DNA of 64,000 bases, from the NCBI GenBank assembly GCA_047623945.1, contig JBLHOT010000014.1, forward strand, positions 1-64,000, given 5' to 3'. Positions 18,501 to 25,481 of this stretch are shown here, piece after piece. Source of the stretch: Arcticibacterium sp047623945. Its GTDB lineage: Bacteria > Bacteroidota > Bacteroidia > Cytophagales > Spirosomataceae. Position 1 is the stretch's first letter, and each line of letters starts with the position of its first letter. Position numbers and translations under genes: made by a program. Under the pieces are notes generated by a model that saw only the letters and a program-made list of their open reading frames with translations, made no database searches and was not told the DNA's origin.

Positions 18501-18977
18501 ATCTCCATTGGTCCGATGCCAATTGCCAAATACAACTTTTCTGCTAACGCCAAAGTTGAAATGGATTTAGGTTATAGCTGGGGAAATGGAAATTTTCAAG
18601 CCTCAGCACTTCTAGAAGGAGGAATTAAAGCGGACTTAACTGTTCTGTCTTACAAATTAGGTGGAGAGGCTAACCTCCGACTTTATTTGGCTGGTGGCCG
18701 AATAAACAATCAATGGTTTGTAGAAGGAGATGCCAGCGTAGCAATGAAACTTTATGGAGGAAACGGTCAACGACTTGGATGTAACAGTGCAACGACGAAA
18801 TGGTGTTCGTATAATACGCGTTTACCTTGTGGTCTAAGTTGTTGGGGTGGGAGGGGTTGGACTCCTAGGTTACCTACATGTAGGTGGAACTACTGCAATG
18901 TTGCAATCCCATATCCTTGTGGTTTTGATTTCAAAGCTTGCGTGTCATTTGATAAATCATTCTCTTACAAATCATAG
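12543..18977 (+). CDS. Giant secreted multidomain protein (~2144 aa)
   Basis: ATG 12543 begins a clean signal peptide ending GGLMAQ; an in-frame ATG at 12528 would add five residues. The N-terminal ~300 residues (RVTQTPPYPIYLTD, WGPQVWLTVNEPPVW) resemble the conserved head of very large Bacteroidota surface proteins, recalled from memory. A fibronectin-III-like domain follows (~295-385), then two or more carboxypeptidase-regulatory-like beta-sandwiches (GIVKDENGVPFSGAKVV near 775; AFAKVEGEDLKFKTTTNADGVF near 1025). An acidic linker near 1510-1560 carries three NPL repeats. The ~550-residue C-terminal half looks like beta-rich repetitive strands, ending in a segment with eight Cys within ~60 residues. 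No clear type IX sorting domain. Function unknown; clearly exported. Confidence 0.85.
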   Translation: MKNRKSLQSLYKLCFLLLITSGGLMAQQFFPVVARVTQTPPYPIYLTDLSNPAQQSLSIQVQMKDLTIASRIIRLRMHMQGNGLSVSSIDKVQGESNISLVQGQIFNLPTSLVANYFKSYNLKISTRQYLEPFKEGAFRFGVEVIDAQTSRPLSGIQWGPQVWLTVNEPPVWVLPTNSTNFLEPSTPQNITFQWAPRHKNVSDVDYEFVLTDLNVNSGFKGDIQNLFLAQPAYYKSTTKSTTLNYNATLPPLIPGRTYAYRVQAKAKQGLKSIGIFRNNGFSEIRSFTYSIEPEAPFNLSAKWTDKLGETKFNWIGRRGHENFKIEYRQKNENQNWKSITQANKSTFRLNSKIFQALDPTKNYEFRVTGLYATNQQATSTILKLARLTDIEIKNREDKEFNLKGTVKWAFRASETSVTNTVPIAASKTFPRRTKEFQLKDGLEKNNHPLSQAIVKLGYSNGPINLNRIPAKEIHNYIKIVETVSTDADGNFKFGSLKYRLSEDKTKKYYLHIKYKNSAFDERVVEVNISPNGSLNKNFQNLVLAANTFRFRPRIIFESGKSYQDLEKVSLYRLKNVAQKYSYLTQEGDTGARATVHYNNSEYVRISTLDPQSLQTKLFYNSLYNDNLILGILGKGKNEVFFPINSIRQKSNLNLGILVEDYFRYISPATIISGIVVKGNAQLNVPIAGSTVNFAEGITKRIKLFGRYAPPRPGVASISGSLGNYKIVIDDHAKKGPYEGSATYEGDFHYRNISFTGQNITQDFYINETGYAVHGIVKDENGVPFSGAKVVTENGIITTNIDGYFATIVLGKSGQKIVVFADGKEPKNLELSDFKESVEFKIDNSNRGQYLSEFLKSEIYDSLKNSTQRLYTPASVGRQYDTDFKKNGLRASSFFENANILLYDKSRPLSIKTYLSGKNGAKEYVQTIIVLNGKSIQVPTSGYFEQTEVRNFEFTQNPLKDNAISHVFKEFRMPAPRNMGRLDTMKFEIKVDKSVLLVATLLDSTEYLDSTNLSLGYKPVAFAKVEGEDLKFKTTTNADGVFKILLKDGKEDNLSFFKEGYQLTKYHLKIDGANLTQNPTYYIKAMDKNVPRIKTLMSFEITLETAVKLNSGSNITYAISGLLKLPPDGIFTSSSSPTLSFKEIPVSIDVNNKTNALILDPSITFEETVLNAKLFDYAKVSLESTPNKEKAFKLLPVQDGSSFGKIDVANIYLNEEKIMGQNILVTLGKVKLVAKTSVKGAVAFNDSISKAKANTVARQNEKDGHTLSRLQGVTPDKLDKDRSPVFVSRGKAIAELAKATEFNLEVQKRENYGIKTNKRDSLDKYFEMKMNPVLGIRVERETAVLYKLGIKMNGLLKFPLMKKFGFSKPPIINELLIDKDFEMKKISFSKGDRGAFATINAGGKYKFIINKLEIYKKFSGFGIGGRIYTDTENYFIVNSFNIVKDPDFTYPIPGMTISFPKSGFKAGKLLMKNNKGEFIKFLYNKDDASYDVDGSVIMDLASNAPPPAPEEDDDDIEWVDNPLHDNTYDNDDDVTYTKNPLVNSGDSNVNYTKNPLNNPNSTAGADPNSSKTANQILPIEAQRFIIGTDGKFFMALKADWNVKLGPAKINIRRILFGKGSKVRWPEMMGYLEKTEEEYTTFSQTQTFNNANAESINSDKNKKERDLAFAGVEASGENYIYPTVLLDESEVNWVFGMAGGVQFENIKGINAKADASFLVGDKGKGIEVSFGSIDILLENTAFKGKASIKIVNTAIKSGFEGSGEIETVKNKFAASIKFYKIPNGIEFGASLVAKTTIITGPVTWSSIGASVEFNTANKKFKVGLLGSAYPSSSRPEATEFRKISFTVEFNPKKCGALPVIKGSMDLYLKNEYKCNVKAIVDLCNVSLLADMNCTLAIMKGASMNIKATIFVTKKSLFLGANVRTKIFAMNLNGTIVLGVNSDFNVAPTEVRYYKTYIADFMLSGARKSVLDGIYLGLKMSTNASTNGSISIGPMPIAKYNFSANAKVEMDLGYSWGNGNFQASALLEGGIKADLTVLSYKLGGEANLRLYLAGGRINNQWFVEGDASVAMKLYGGNGQRLGCNSATTKWCSYNTRLPCGLSCWGGRGWTPRLPTCRWNYCNVAIPYPCGFDFKACVSFDKSFSYKS
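17080..17215 (+). repeat. Acidic linker with three NPL repeats inside the giant gene
   Basis: Coding repeat: after a Pro-rich and Asp-rich stretch, the motifs WVDNPLHD, YTKNPLVN and YTKNPLNN follow one another every ~15-17 residues. The nucleotide copies have diverged, so it is an old repeat, probably a flexible linker between the N- and C-terminal halves. Confidence 0.75.
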
Positions 18978-18984
18978 AATCAAA

Positions 18985-21147
18985 ATGAACAAATTCTTTT
19001 ATATACTTTTCGCTCTATTTCTTCCTGTGTTCTCCTTCGCCCAGACGGAAGGTTCTGGTACTGTCTTCACTTACTCATCCCCCGAAGGGAATTATATAAG
19101 AGTCTTAGGAGATGGAGAAAATTTTGAAACGGTGTTAAACAAGACCGCATATTTTGAAGTAGAACGAACTTCAATCTTCGAAAAAGAAACCAAAAATGCC
19201 CAAAAAGTTGGCCGAATGATAAAGTCAAGAAGCATTTCTGAACTTAAAAGCTTAGTTGGAGATAAGGATGGAGAAGAATTTCTTAAAAGTTTTAATATAA
19301 CTTCTGATGCTTCCTTAAGTGACTTTTTGGAACCAAATAATAGTCTTGATAACTATCAATTATTCCATACATACAATATTGATTTCTTAAGAGTATCAGG
19401 CACTGCCATTTTAGATGAAAATGTGGAAAGAGGCGAAACTTACACATATTCGGTAACTCGAGTAGACAAAAACGGCTTAAGAGATTTTTGGGGAAATAAC
19501 ACTGTGGTAACATTTGGAGGAAATCCATTAACTGAGAAAATTGAGCTTAAGGCTGGTAAAATAACAGGCATGGATAGTTCTGTTATTTTTAGATGGGAGC
19601 CTGTTTTACCACCTTATGAATTTACAGAACCAAATGAGGGAAACTTAGCTTTGGTACCATTAGATTCCATTAATAATCGAAGAGAAGTGGAAGATTTTGT
19701 AATTGAAAACTATACACCATTTTTTAACAATTTTATAATTTATCCAGATGAGACTAAATATGTAGTTTACTACCGAATTAATGACAACCAAGAATGGACA
19801 GCTTCTGAAAAACTTATAGCGGGCATGGATTCTACCACTGGAAATGCACTTGTGATTTATGAAGTTCCTGCCAATTTAGAGGACGTTATTTATACTCGTG
19901 TGCTACCCGAAGACTACGCTAGAAACAGCGGTTCACTTTCAGATGAAGCTATAGGAGTGGCCGTTACCAATGGTCAAACCGTATTGATTTATTCACTTAA
20001 TGCAGATGACTCTACAAATTCAGTAGTTCTATCATGGGATCAATTACCAAAAAAACCCTATTACGCAGGTATCGAGCTTGCCAGAAGTGAAAGCAATAGT
20101 GAAATTGAGATCATAGACATACTCCCTACTGATGCTTCATCCTACGTAGATTTTGACATTTTTCCTCCAGGTACAGTTTTTACTTATCACATCCGTCCTA
20201 TATTTTTACCAAATCAAGACTTGGTACAAGAAATTTATGCTACCGCTTCCGCCACCTGCACTAATTACAGCAGGCCAATGCCTCCTTTCAATTTAGAAGT
20301 AGAAGATTTAGGTAAAAACCCAAAACTCCAATGGGAAACTATAGAGGACCAAACTTTTTACGCAAACTATGTATTTCGCGGAAAGTCTCCCGATAACCTT
20401 GAATTACTTACAAACAATGTTTTTGAAAATTCCTTTATAGATTCTTCCTTGAATTTCTCAGCTCGCAGCACATATTATTATGCGGTTTTGACAATGAATT
20501 TAACCCAAGATACTAGTAGCTTTTCAAACATCATAAGTTATAACCCCAGTCAGGCAGAAGTGGACATAGCCCAGCCTACTAACATTAATCATAGTAAAAT
20601 AAACGGTGACATTTTCTTAGAGTGGTTTGACGAAATGCCTTCTGATGATTTCATTTATGGATACATTATTCAGAAAAAAAACGCTAATGATGATGGCCAA
20701 TATTTGCCGAGTCATGAGGATGTACTAGCCAATGCATTTTTCTTGGATACTACCTATGTTTTAGGGCAATCCTACCTTTACCGCGTAGCTTCAATTACTA
20801 CCAGAGGCGATACCTCAGAATTTTCGGAATCTATTGTTGTTGAATTCGAAAAAGATACTCCTGAGGGAATTGAAGAAATTTCTTTAATAAATTTAGAAGA
20901 TGGTATTAGGATTTCTTGGGCTTCAATAGATCAAGACAGAATTTTAGAATACAAAGTTTATAAAAAAGACCCTGACGAACTTGAATTCACTCAAATAACA
21001 ACTGTAGCCAAGGGTGATTTTGAATATTTGGATACTAATGTGGTTAGAGATGGTATCTATGAATATACGGTTACTATTATTGAAACAGACAAACGGGAAA
21101 GTAATATTAGAACCAAGAAGTCTTTACGAAGAACTGTATATAATTGA
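18985..21147 (+). CDS. Secreted fibronectin type III-like protein
   Basis: 720 aa. I chose ATG 18985 because it begins a typical signal peptide (MNKFFYILFALFLPVFSFAQ) and lies 7 nt after the giant gene's stop; an open frame extends 138 nt further upstream inside that gene but has no such leader. The mature part contains about five fibronectin-III-like units, seen as repeated ISWASIDQDRILEYKVYKK, LQWETIEDQTFYANYVFRG and LEWFDEMPSDDFIYGYIIQ segments, each followed by YxYxV strands. No catalytic motif or obvious type IX sorting domain. Last of the four-gene cluster; a protein-interaction or scaffold role is inferred. Confidence 0.85.
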   Translation: MNKFFYILFALFLPVFSFAQTEGSGTVFTYSSPEGNYIRVLGDGENFETVLNKTAYFEVERTSIFEKETKNAQKVGRMIKSRSISELKSLVGDKDGEEFLKSFNITSDASLSDFLEPNNSLDNYQLFHTYNIDFLRVSGTAILDENVERGETYTYSVTRVDKNGLRDFWGNNTVVTFGGNPLTEKIELKAGKITGMDSSVIFRWEPVLPPYEFTEPNEGNLALVPLDSINNRREVEDFVIENYTPFFNNFIIYPDETKYVVYYRINDNQEWTASEKLIAGMDSTTGNALVIYEVPANLEDVIYTRVLPEDYARNSGSLSDEAIGVAVTNGQTVLIYSLNADDSTNSVVLSWDQLPKKPYYAGIELARSESNSEIEIIDILPTDASSYVDFDIFPPGTVFTYHIRPIFLPNQDLVQEIYATASATCTNYSRPMPPFNLEVEDLGKNPKLQWETIEDQTFYANYVFRGKSPDNLELLTNNVFENSFIDSSLNFSARSTYYYAVLTMNLTQDTSSFSNIISYNPSQAEVDIAQPTNINHSKINGDIFLEWFDEMPSDDFIYGYIIQKKNANDDGQYLPSHEDVLANAFFLDTTYVLGQSYLYRVASITTRGDTSEFSESIVVEFEKDTPEGIEEISLINLEDGIRISWASIDQDRILEYKVYKKDPDELEFTQITTVAKGDFEYLDTNVVRDGIYEYTVTIIETDKRESNIRTKKSLRRTVYN

Positions 21148-21242
21148 AATCTTTATTCAAGAGTAATTGTCAGTCCATTATAAATGGTTTTAAATCATTT
21201 TGGATAAAACTTTAGTTTGAATGCTTTAATTCAATTTTTCAA

Positions 21243-21880
21243 TTAGTTAACCGGTGCTCTCAAAATTGTCCTGAACTTTTCTGGAGCTGTTTTACTGGAA
21301 TCTGAAAGGTATATTTGATAGTGCTTTCCATTTCTTACAAAGCCGGGGGTTTTCATCGCACCTGGAAGTTTTACTAAGGATTTCGGTTCGGTATCAAAAG
21401 AGCCAACATAAAGAACCTGAAAGCATTTCCCTTCTGTAACTGAATGAAATTCAATTTCTTCAAGGAAAGGTATTTGCTTTTACCTTATCAACTGCTTCTT
21501 TCAGCATTTTTTCATTTACAAAATCGGGAAGGCGAATAAGCAACCTATAACTCCAATCCCTACTTAGGATCGGGCTTGGAGGTATTTTCCACGGTAACGT
21601 TACCATATTTCAATTCATCAAATAACCGTTATGCTTCTAGTTTTGGGACAACAAAATCTTTTCCATTGGCTTTGGCAGCAAACTTTAGGGTATAAGCTAT
21701 AGGATAAGTCACTCCATTTTTTTAGGCATATTCTTCACCTGATTGGCTGCCTATTCCTGTAATTGACTCATAATTTATTAGTCAAATCTTACAATTTCCG
21801 GACTTTCCATACTCCTCTTAATATGTTTTAAAGGTCTTTGTTAAATCTAGTTTTTGAATTGTCAATTCTTTTGAAACAAA
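21243..21880 (-). pseudogene. Decayed GyrI-like (small-molecule-binding domain) protein gene
   Basis: Reading the minus strand in pieces recovers a degraded protein of the GyrI-like / COG4832 type: an N-terminal KLDLTKTFKTY, the middle YPIAYTLKFAAKANGKDFVV and LFDELKYGNVTVEN, then DWSYRLLIRLPDFVNEKMLK and a C-terminal HYQIYLSDSSKTAPEKFRTI with stop at 21243-21245. Several in-frame stops and at least two frame changes separate the pieces, so it is inactive. Intact members have ~210 residues and bind small hydrophobic ligands. It is in the same orientation as the WYL regulator just upstream (21918-22868), a common partnership, so both may once have formed one unit. Confidence 0.8.
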
Positions 21881-21917
21881 ATTACCCCGCCCTAGTGAAA
21901 AAGTATCGTAACTGCTT

Positions 21918-22868
21918 TTATGAATTTAGCCTTTTCTTCATTTTTTCGAGCAATACAAGAACGCTTTCCTTTAACATTATTGGTTCAATAATATCCGAGG
22001 CCTGACCAATAAAAAGAAGCCAATGTGCAAAACCTCTGAGGTTAGAACTAAGAAATGTCATTTCTATTTGTTCTCCCAAATCCTTTTGCGAAACAAAACC
22101 CATGTAATAATATTGATCTCCTAAGTATTGAAAAGAAGCTTTATCTACTCTGATAACAACTTGTGTCAAGGCCTCTTTTTCCTCGGTTTTTTTGAGGAAA
22201 GTTTTAAGTTTAGGATGTTGTTTTTCAAAATGTTCGTTTTGGATATCTAATGCTAAAATCTTGTCTATTCTAAAGTTTCGATAATCACCTCTTAATCTGC
22301 ACCACCCTATTAAATGCCAGTTGTTACGAACAGAGAAAATGCCAATAGGTTCTATTTTCCTTTCTGTACTTTCAAACCTTGAACTTGTGAAATATTTTAT
22401 TTGAATGATTTTTTTATGAAGAATAGCGTTTAGAATCTGTTTGATGTTGAGTTGCTCATTTCTATCGGCTGGAAGAAATTCGTTTTGTAAAACTTCAATA
22501 TGTTGATGTGCATCATCCAGAAGCTCTTTATCAGCATTTTTAAGCACAGACTTTATCTTAAACAAAGCAGACTCAAAAGCCTTTTGAGTTCCTTCATCAG
22601 TCAATTGTGCCACCAACTTTCCCGCAGCTAAAAACGAAAGAGCCTCATCCTCTGTAAACTGTACAGGCGGAAGTCGGCACTCTTTCATAATAGAATAACC
22701 AACTCCTGCCTCACTTAATATAGGTACTCCAGCCTCTTCCAGAGCTCTAATATCTCTATAAACAGTTCTTAAGCTTATGCCAAATCTATCCGCTATTTCC
22801 TGAGCCCGTATAATCCTTTTGGACTGAAGCTGAATTAGGATTTCTGTTAGGCGGTTTAGGCGGGGCAT
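21918..22868 (-). CDS. YafY/WYL-family transcriptional regulator
   Basis: 316 aa cytoplasmic regulator. Residues 1-60 are a winged helix-turn-helix of the HTH_11 type (IIRAQEIADRFGISLRTVYRD, ALEEAGVPI). The middle and C-terminal parts contain the WYL module (RKIEPIGIFSVRNNWHLIGWCRLRGDYRNFRIDKI, given in two parts: IGIFSVRNNWHLIGW and DYRNFRIDKI) and a WCX-like end. WYL domains sense a ligand, in some cases nucleic acid. The adjacent remnant of a GyrI-like gene downstream suggests its former target. It is 38 nt upstream... of that remnant's start on the same strand and 39 nt downstream of the VapC gene. Target genes now unknown. Confidence 0.88.
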   Translation of the reverse strand: MPRLNRLTEILIQLQSKRIIRAQEIADRFGISLRTVYRDIRALEEAGVPILSEAGVGYSIMKECRLPPVQFTEDEALSFLAAGKLVAQLTDEGTQKAFESALFKIKSVLKNADKELLDDAHQHIEVLQNEFLPADRNEQLNIKQILNAILHKKIIQIKYFTSSRFESTERKIEPIGIFSVRNNWHLIGWCRLRGDYRNFRIDKILALDIQNEHFEKQHPKLKTFLKKTEEKEALTQVVIRVDKASFQYLGDQYYYMGFVSQKDLGEQIEMTFLSSNLRGFAHWLLFIGQASDIIEPIMLKESVLVLLEKMKKRLNS

Positions 22869-22907
22869 AAGTATGGTTCTTCTGAATGCTAGGATAACTT
22901 CTCAATA

Positions 22908-23285
22908 CTAATTAAACAGTTTAAGCTCTAAGTATTCAGACATCATTTTGAAGTGCTTATCAAATGACCATAATTCAACATTTTTGTCTACACATTGTTG
23001 AGCAATGAGTAAATCAGGAAGACCAACTTTGTTAACTCCAGAATTTAGATTTAGAAGTTGAATCTTCCTTATTCCTTCCCAGAAAACGTCTAAATCTAAC
23101 TTTTCAAAAGAGAGTAAAGTATGTACTAGACCATGTTGGTTTCTCTTCTTTAGAAGGGGGATGATTTCCGTTAAAATTATCTCATTTGTGAGTACTAAGT
23201 TGTTAATTATCAGGTCAGAAAGAAGGGCAGATTCCACTCCTCCTTTGAAATAATCAATCCAAACAGAGCTGTCAATAAGAATCAT
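22908..23285 (-). CDS. vapC: VapC-type PIN-domain ribonuclease toxin
   Basis: 125 aa PIN domain. The metal-binding acidic residues are readable as D5 (ILIDSSVWIDYF), E40 (ILTEIIPL), D91 (GLPDLLIA) and D109 (WSFDKHF), so the nuclease site looks intact. VapC toxins cleave RNA, often tRNA, when freed from their antitoxin. It overlaps the upstream antitoxin gene by 4 nt (ATGA), the standard translational coupling of type II pairs. The RNA target cannot be predicted. Confidence 0.92.
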   Translation of the reverse strand: MILIDSSVWIDYFKGGVESALLSDLIINNLVLTNEIILTEIIPLLKKRNQHGLVHTLLSFEKLDLDVFWEGIRKIQLLNLNSGVNKVGLPDLLIAQQCVDKNVELWSFDKHFKMMSEYLELKLFN

Positions 23286-23485
23286 GTTAATTCTTTTCTA
23301 TCCCTGAGTATATCTAGATCAGCGTTTAAGTCTATTTTTCCACGGTAGTTAAGCATTTTCTTTCTCTGCTCTAGTTTTATTACCTCCTCTAGTGCTTTCT
23401 TAATAGCCTCAACTTTAGTCTTAGAATTTGTGGCCTTCATGGCCAAAGTGAGAAGGTTTTCTGGTAAGTCAATAGTTGTCCTCAT
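23282..23485 (-). CDS. vapB: VapB-type antitoxin
   Basis: 67 aa. The N-terminal MRTTIDLPENLLTLAMKAT is the ribbon-helix-helix DNA-binding start of the VapB (DUF2191) group; the C-terminal ~35 residues (charged, then NYRGKIDLNADLDILRD) form the toxin-binding tail. It precedes and overlaps the toxin. Such antitoxins repress their own promoter with the toxin as co-repressor; the repeat region at 23496-23533 is the likely site. Confidence 0.9.
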   Translation of the reverse strand: MRTTIDLPENLLTLAMKATNSKTKVEAIKKALEEVIKLEQRKKMLNYRGKIDLNADLDILRDRKELT

Positions 23486-23495
23486 CGTATATGAA

Positions 23496-23533
23496 TATAT
23501 ATGCTAAGATATGCATAAATGAATGCATTGCAT
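23496..23533. promoter_or_regulatory. Probable VapBC operator repeats
   Basis: AT-rich stretch starting 11 nt before the antitoxin start codon. It contains ATGCAT at 23511-23516 and again at 23523-23528 within the palindrome AATGCATT, a partial third copy up to 23533, and a related ATATGCTA upstream. Spaced short palindromes are typical autoregulatory sites of ribbon-helix-helix antitoxins. No TAnnTTTG element was recognised. Confidence 0.5.
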
Positions 23534-23593
23534 CTATAACCAGCTTAAATTAAACTGTATAACGGACCTTTGTTTTATGTTTATGGTTTAGTA

Positions 23594-24676
23594 CTAATTC
23601 CTCAGTTTTTGATATGCCTTGTTGTGAGCTGTTTTACTTCTCAATATTTTCACAATACGATTATATTCGATTTGCGATAAATTAAAGGTGTATCCATCAA
23701 AATTAGTCGTATTCACAAATTGAATAACAATTGTATCAATGTCTTTGTGGTATTTGGCAATGCTTTGGTATCCAGGTAATAATCCGGTATGCTCGTAGAC
23801 ATAAATAGAGGAGTAAATAGCCTGTTCACTATCATTTAACAATGAGCCATGGTTTAATGCCCGTAAGAAGATGCCCACATCTTCTGCTGTGGCTATCATT
23901 GAGCCGCTTGGGTCTATAAAATCATTGAGCTTCATATCTTCTTCATAACCTACATAGTACCCGCTTGCGACTTCTTCTAAATCGACTTCACTAAGCAGAC
24001 TGTAAGTATTATTTAACTCAAGTGGTATCAAAATCTCCTTCCTGATATATTGGTGATGGCTATATCCTAATGCTTTATCAAGGATTTGACCAATCAGTAA
24101 ATAGTTCGTATTTGAATAACTGTATCTTTTACCGGGTTCAAAATCAGCGGGCTTATTCAGGATCAAATCGAGGAATTGTTGACTGCTTTTTAAATTATAG
24201 TTTTCCCAAAAACCAGGATAGCTGGTGAAATTGGGGATGCCACTCCGGTGTTGTACCATCAATCTCAGGGTGATTTTATTGGCATTTTCAATTCTTCCCT
24301 CAAGGTCAGGTAAGTATTCAGAGAGTGATTTATCCAAAGACAAACGTTTGTCATTCACCAATTTGGCGACCGCAACAGCGACATATAACTTGCTAATACT
24401 GGCAATCTTGAATAAGGCTTTCGGGTCGGCTGGTATTTTGTTCTCCCTGTTTTTCCAACCGGCTGCGTAAAATGCTGGCGGTTTGCCAGCCTCATCCACA
24501 TAAACAATCATACCATCAAAACCATGTGCAATTGCTTCATTTACTTGTTTTTGAACTGTATCTGGTAGTGGTAATATCCAAGCCCATACCAAAATCCATG
24601 GAACGAAGAATAAGGAAATTGGGGTTCCAATAGCCAATACAATTCTAAGTATTCGTGTTATTTGTTTCTTCGTCAT
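23594..24676 (-). CDS. Beta-lactamase-family serine hydrolase, membrane-anchored
   Basis: 360 aa of the class C beta-lactamase / penicillin-binding fold. One N-terminal hydrophobic segment (residues ~9-36) anchors it to the inner membrane with the enzyme outside. Catalytic motifs: SxxK as SISK (near 94), YxN as YSN (near 186), and the HxG element as HTG (near 296). It lies 43 nt after the response regulator and may be the last gene of the receptor-kinase operon. Such proteins act as D-Ala-D-Ala peptidases or esterases; motif reading does not distinguish these. Confidence 0.88.
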   Translation of the reverse strand: MTKKQITRILRIVLAIGTPISLFFVPWILVWAWILPLPDTVQKQVNEAIAHGFDGMIVYVDEAGKPPAFYAAGWKNRENKIPADPKALFKIASISKLYVAVAVAKLVNDKRLSLDKSLSEYLPDLEGRIENANKITLRLMVQHRSGIPNFTSYPGFWENYNLKSSQQFLDLILNKPADFEPGKRYSYSNTNYLLIGQILDKALGYSHHQYIRKEILIPLELNNTYSLLSEVDLEEVASGYYVGYEEDMKLNDFIDPSGSMIATAEDVGIFLRALNHGSLLNDSEQAIYSSIYVYEHTGLLPGYQSIAKYHKDIDTIVIQFVNTTNFDGYTFNLSQIEYNRIVKILRSKTAHNKAYQKLRN

Positions 24677-24719
24677 AATGTCATTTTCTCTCGACGCTTT
24701 TCTTACTAAATGTTGGCAA

Positions 24720-25481
24720 CTAAACCTCCATCAAACGCTTAATATTCTCTGTATAACTTCCTCCAGACTCTAATTTTGTAATTTTTTGGTCTTTTAATTG
24801 AATGATAAACTTGCCATTAAATCCCTTTTCCATGTATTTGATTTGTGTAGCATTTAGGATGGCGGACCTGCTTATTCGTACAAAATTATCGGGGAGTTTA
24901 TCTACCAATGAGGTGATGGTATGATTGGTCAAATACTGCTTTCCTTCTAGCGTATTTAAGAAAACGTATTTATCGTCTGCCTGAAAATATGCAATTTCTG
25001 AGAGAGAGATGAATATGATTTTATCACCAGACTTTACCGTAATGCTGTGCATTTTTTTCTTTGGGTTTAGCTGTTCTATGAGAGCTTGCAAAGCATTTTG
25101 CTGAAAGTCATCCTGTTTTTTAAGTCCTCTTAACCTTAGCTTAACTACCGTTTTTTCAAGGCGTTCTTTTTCTACGGGTTTTAAGAGATAGTCTACACTA
25201 TTTTCTTCAAATGCTTGAATGGCGTATTGATCAAAAGCTGTACAGAAAATAACCATAGGCATATGGTCTAGAGCAGCTAGTAGTTCAAAACCGTTCATCA
25301 ATGGCATTTCTATGTCTAAAAAAATCAGGTCTGGCTTTTGTTCCTCTATCTTTTCTAAGCCTTCTTGGCCATTAGTAGCATGGTCTATGATTTGAAATAC
25401 ATCGCTAAATTTGGCGAGGAGCCTTTTTAACCTGCTAATGGCTAAAGGCTCGTCATCTATAAGTATGGTTTTATAATTCAT
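24720..25481 (-). CDS. LytTR-family response regulator
   Basis: 253 aa from ATG 25481; a TTG four codons upstream is less likely. The receiver domain (1-120) has the phosphoacceptor Asp in LIFLDIEMPLMNG, acidic pair DDEP near the start, and conserved Thr/Lys (FCTAFDQYAI, YLLKPVEKE). A LytTR DNA-binding domain fills ~150-250 (VKSGDKIIFISLSEIAYFQ, FVRISRSAILN). It overlaps the end of the kinase gene by 11 nt, so the two are translationally coupled and form one signalling pair. Confidence 0.95.
   Translation of the reverse strand: MNYKTILIDDEPLAISRLKRLLAKFSDVFQIIDHATNGQEGLEKIEEQKPDLIFLDIEMPLMNGFELLAALDHMPMVIFCTAFDQYAIQAFEENSVDYLLKPVEKERLEKTVVKLRLRGLKKQDDFQQNALQALIEQLNPKKKMHSITVKSGDKIIFISLSEIAYFQADDKYVFLNTLEGKQYLTNHTITSLVDKLPDNFVRISRSAILNATQIKYMEKGFNGKFIIQLKDQKITKLESGGSYTENIKRLMEV

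Noticed and set aside
18847..18984. Upstream extension of the fibronectin-III-like gene inside the giant gene
   Set aside because: It overlaps the Cys-rich tail in another frame and lacks a leader, whereas ATG 18985 begins a typical signal peptide.
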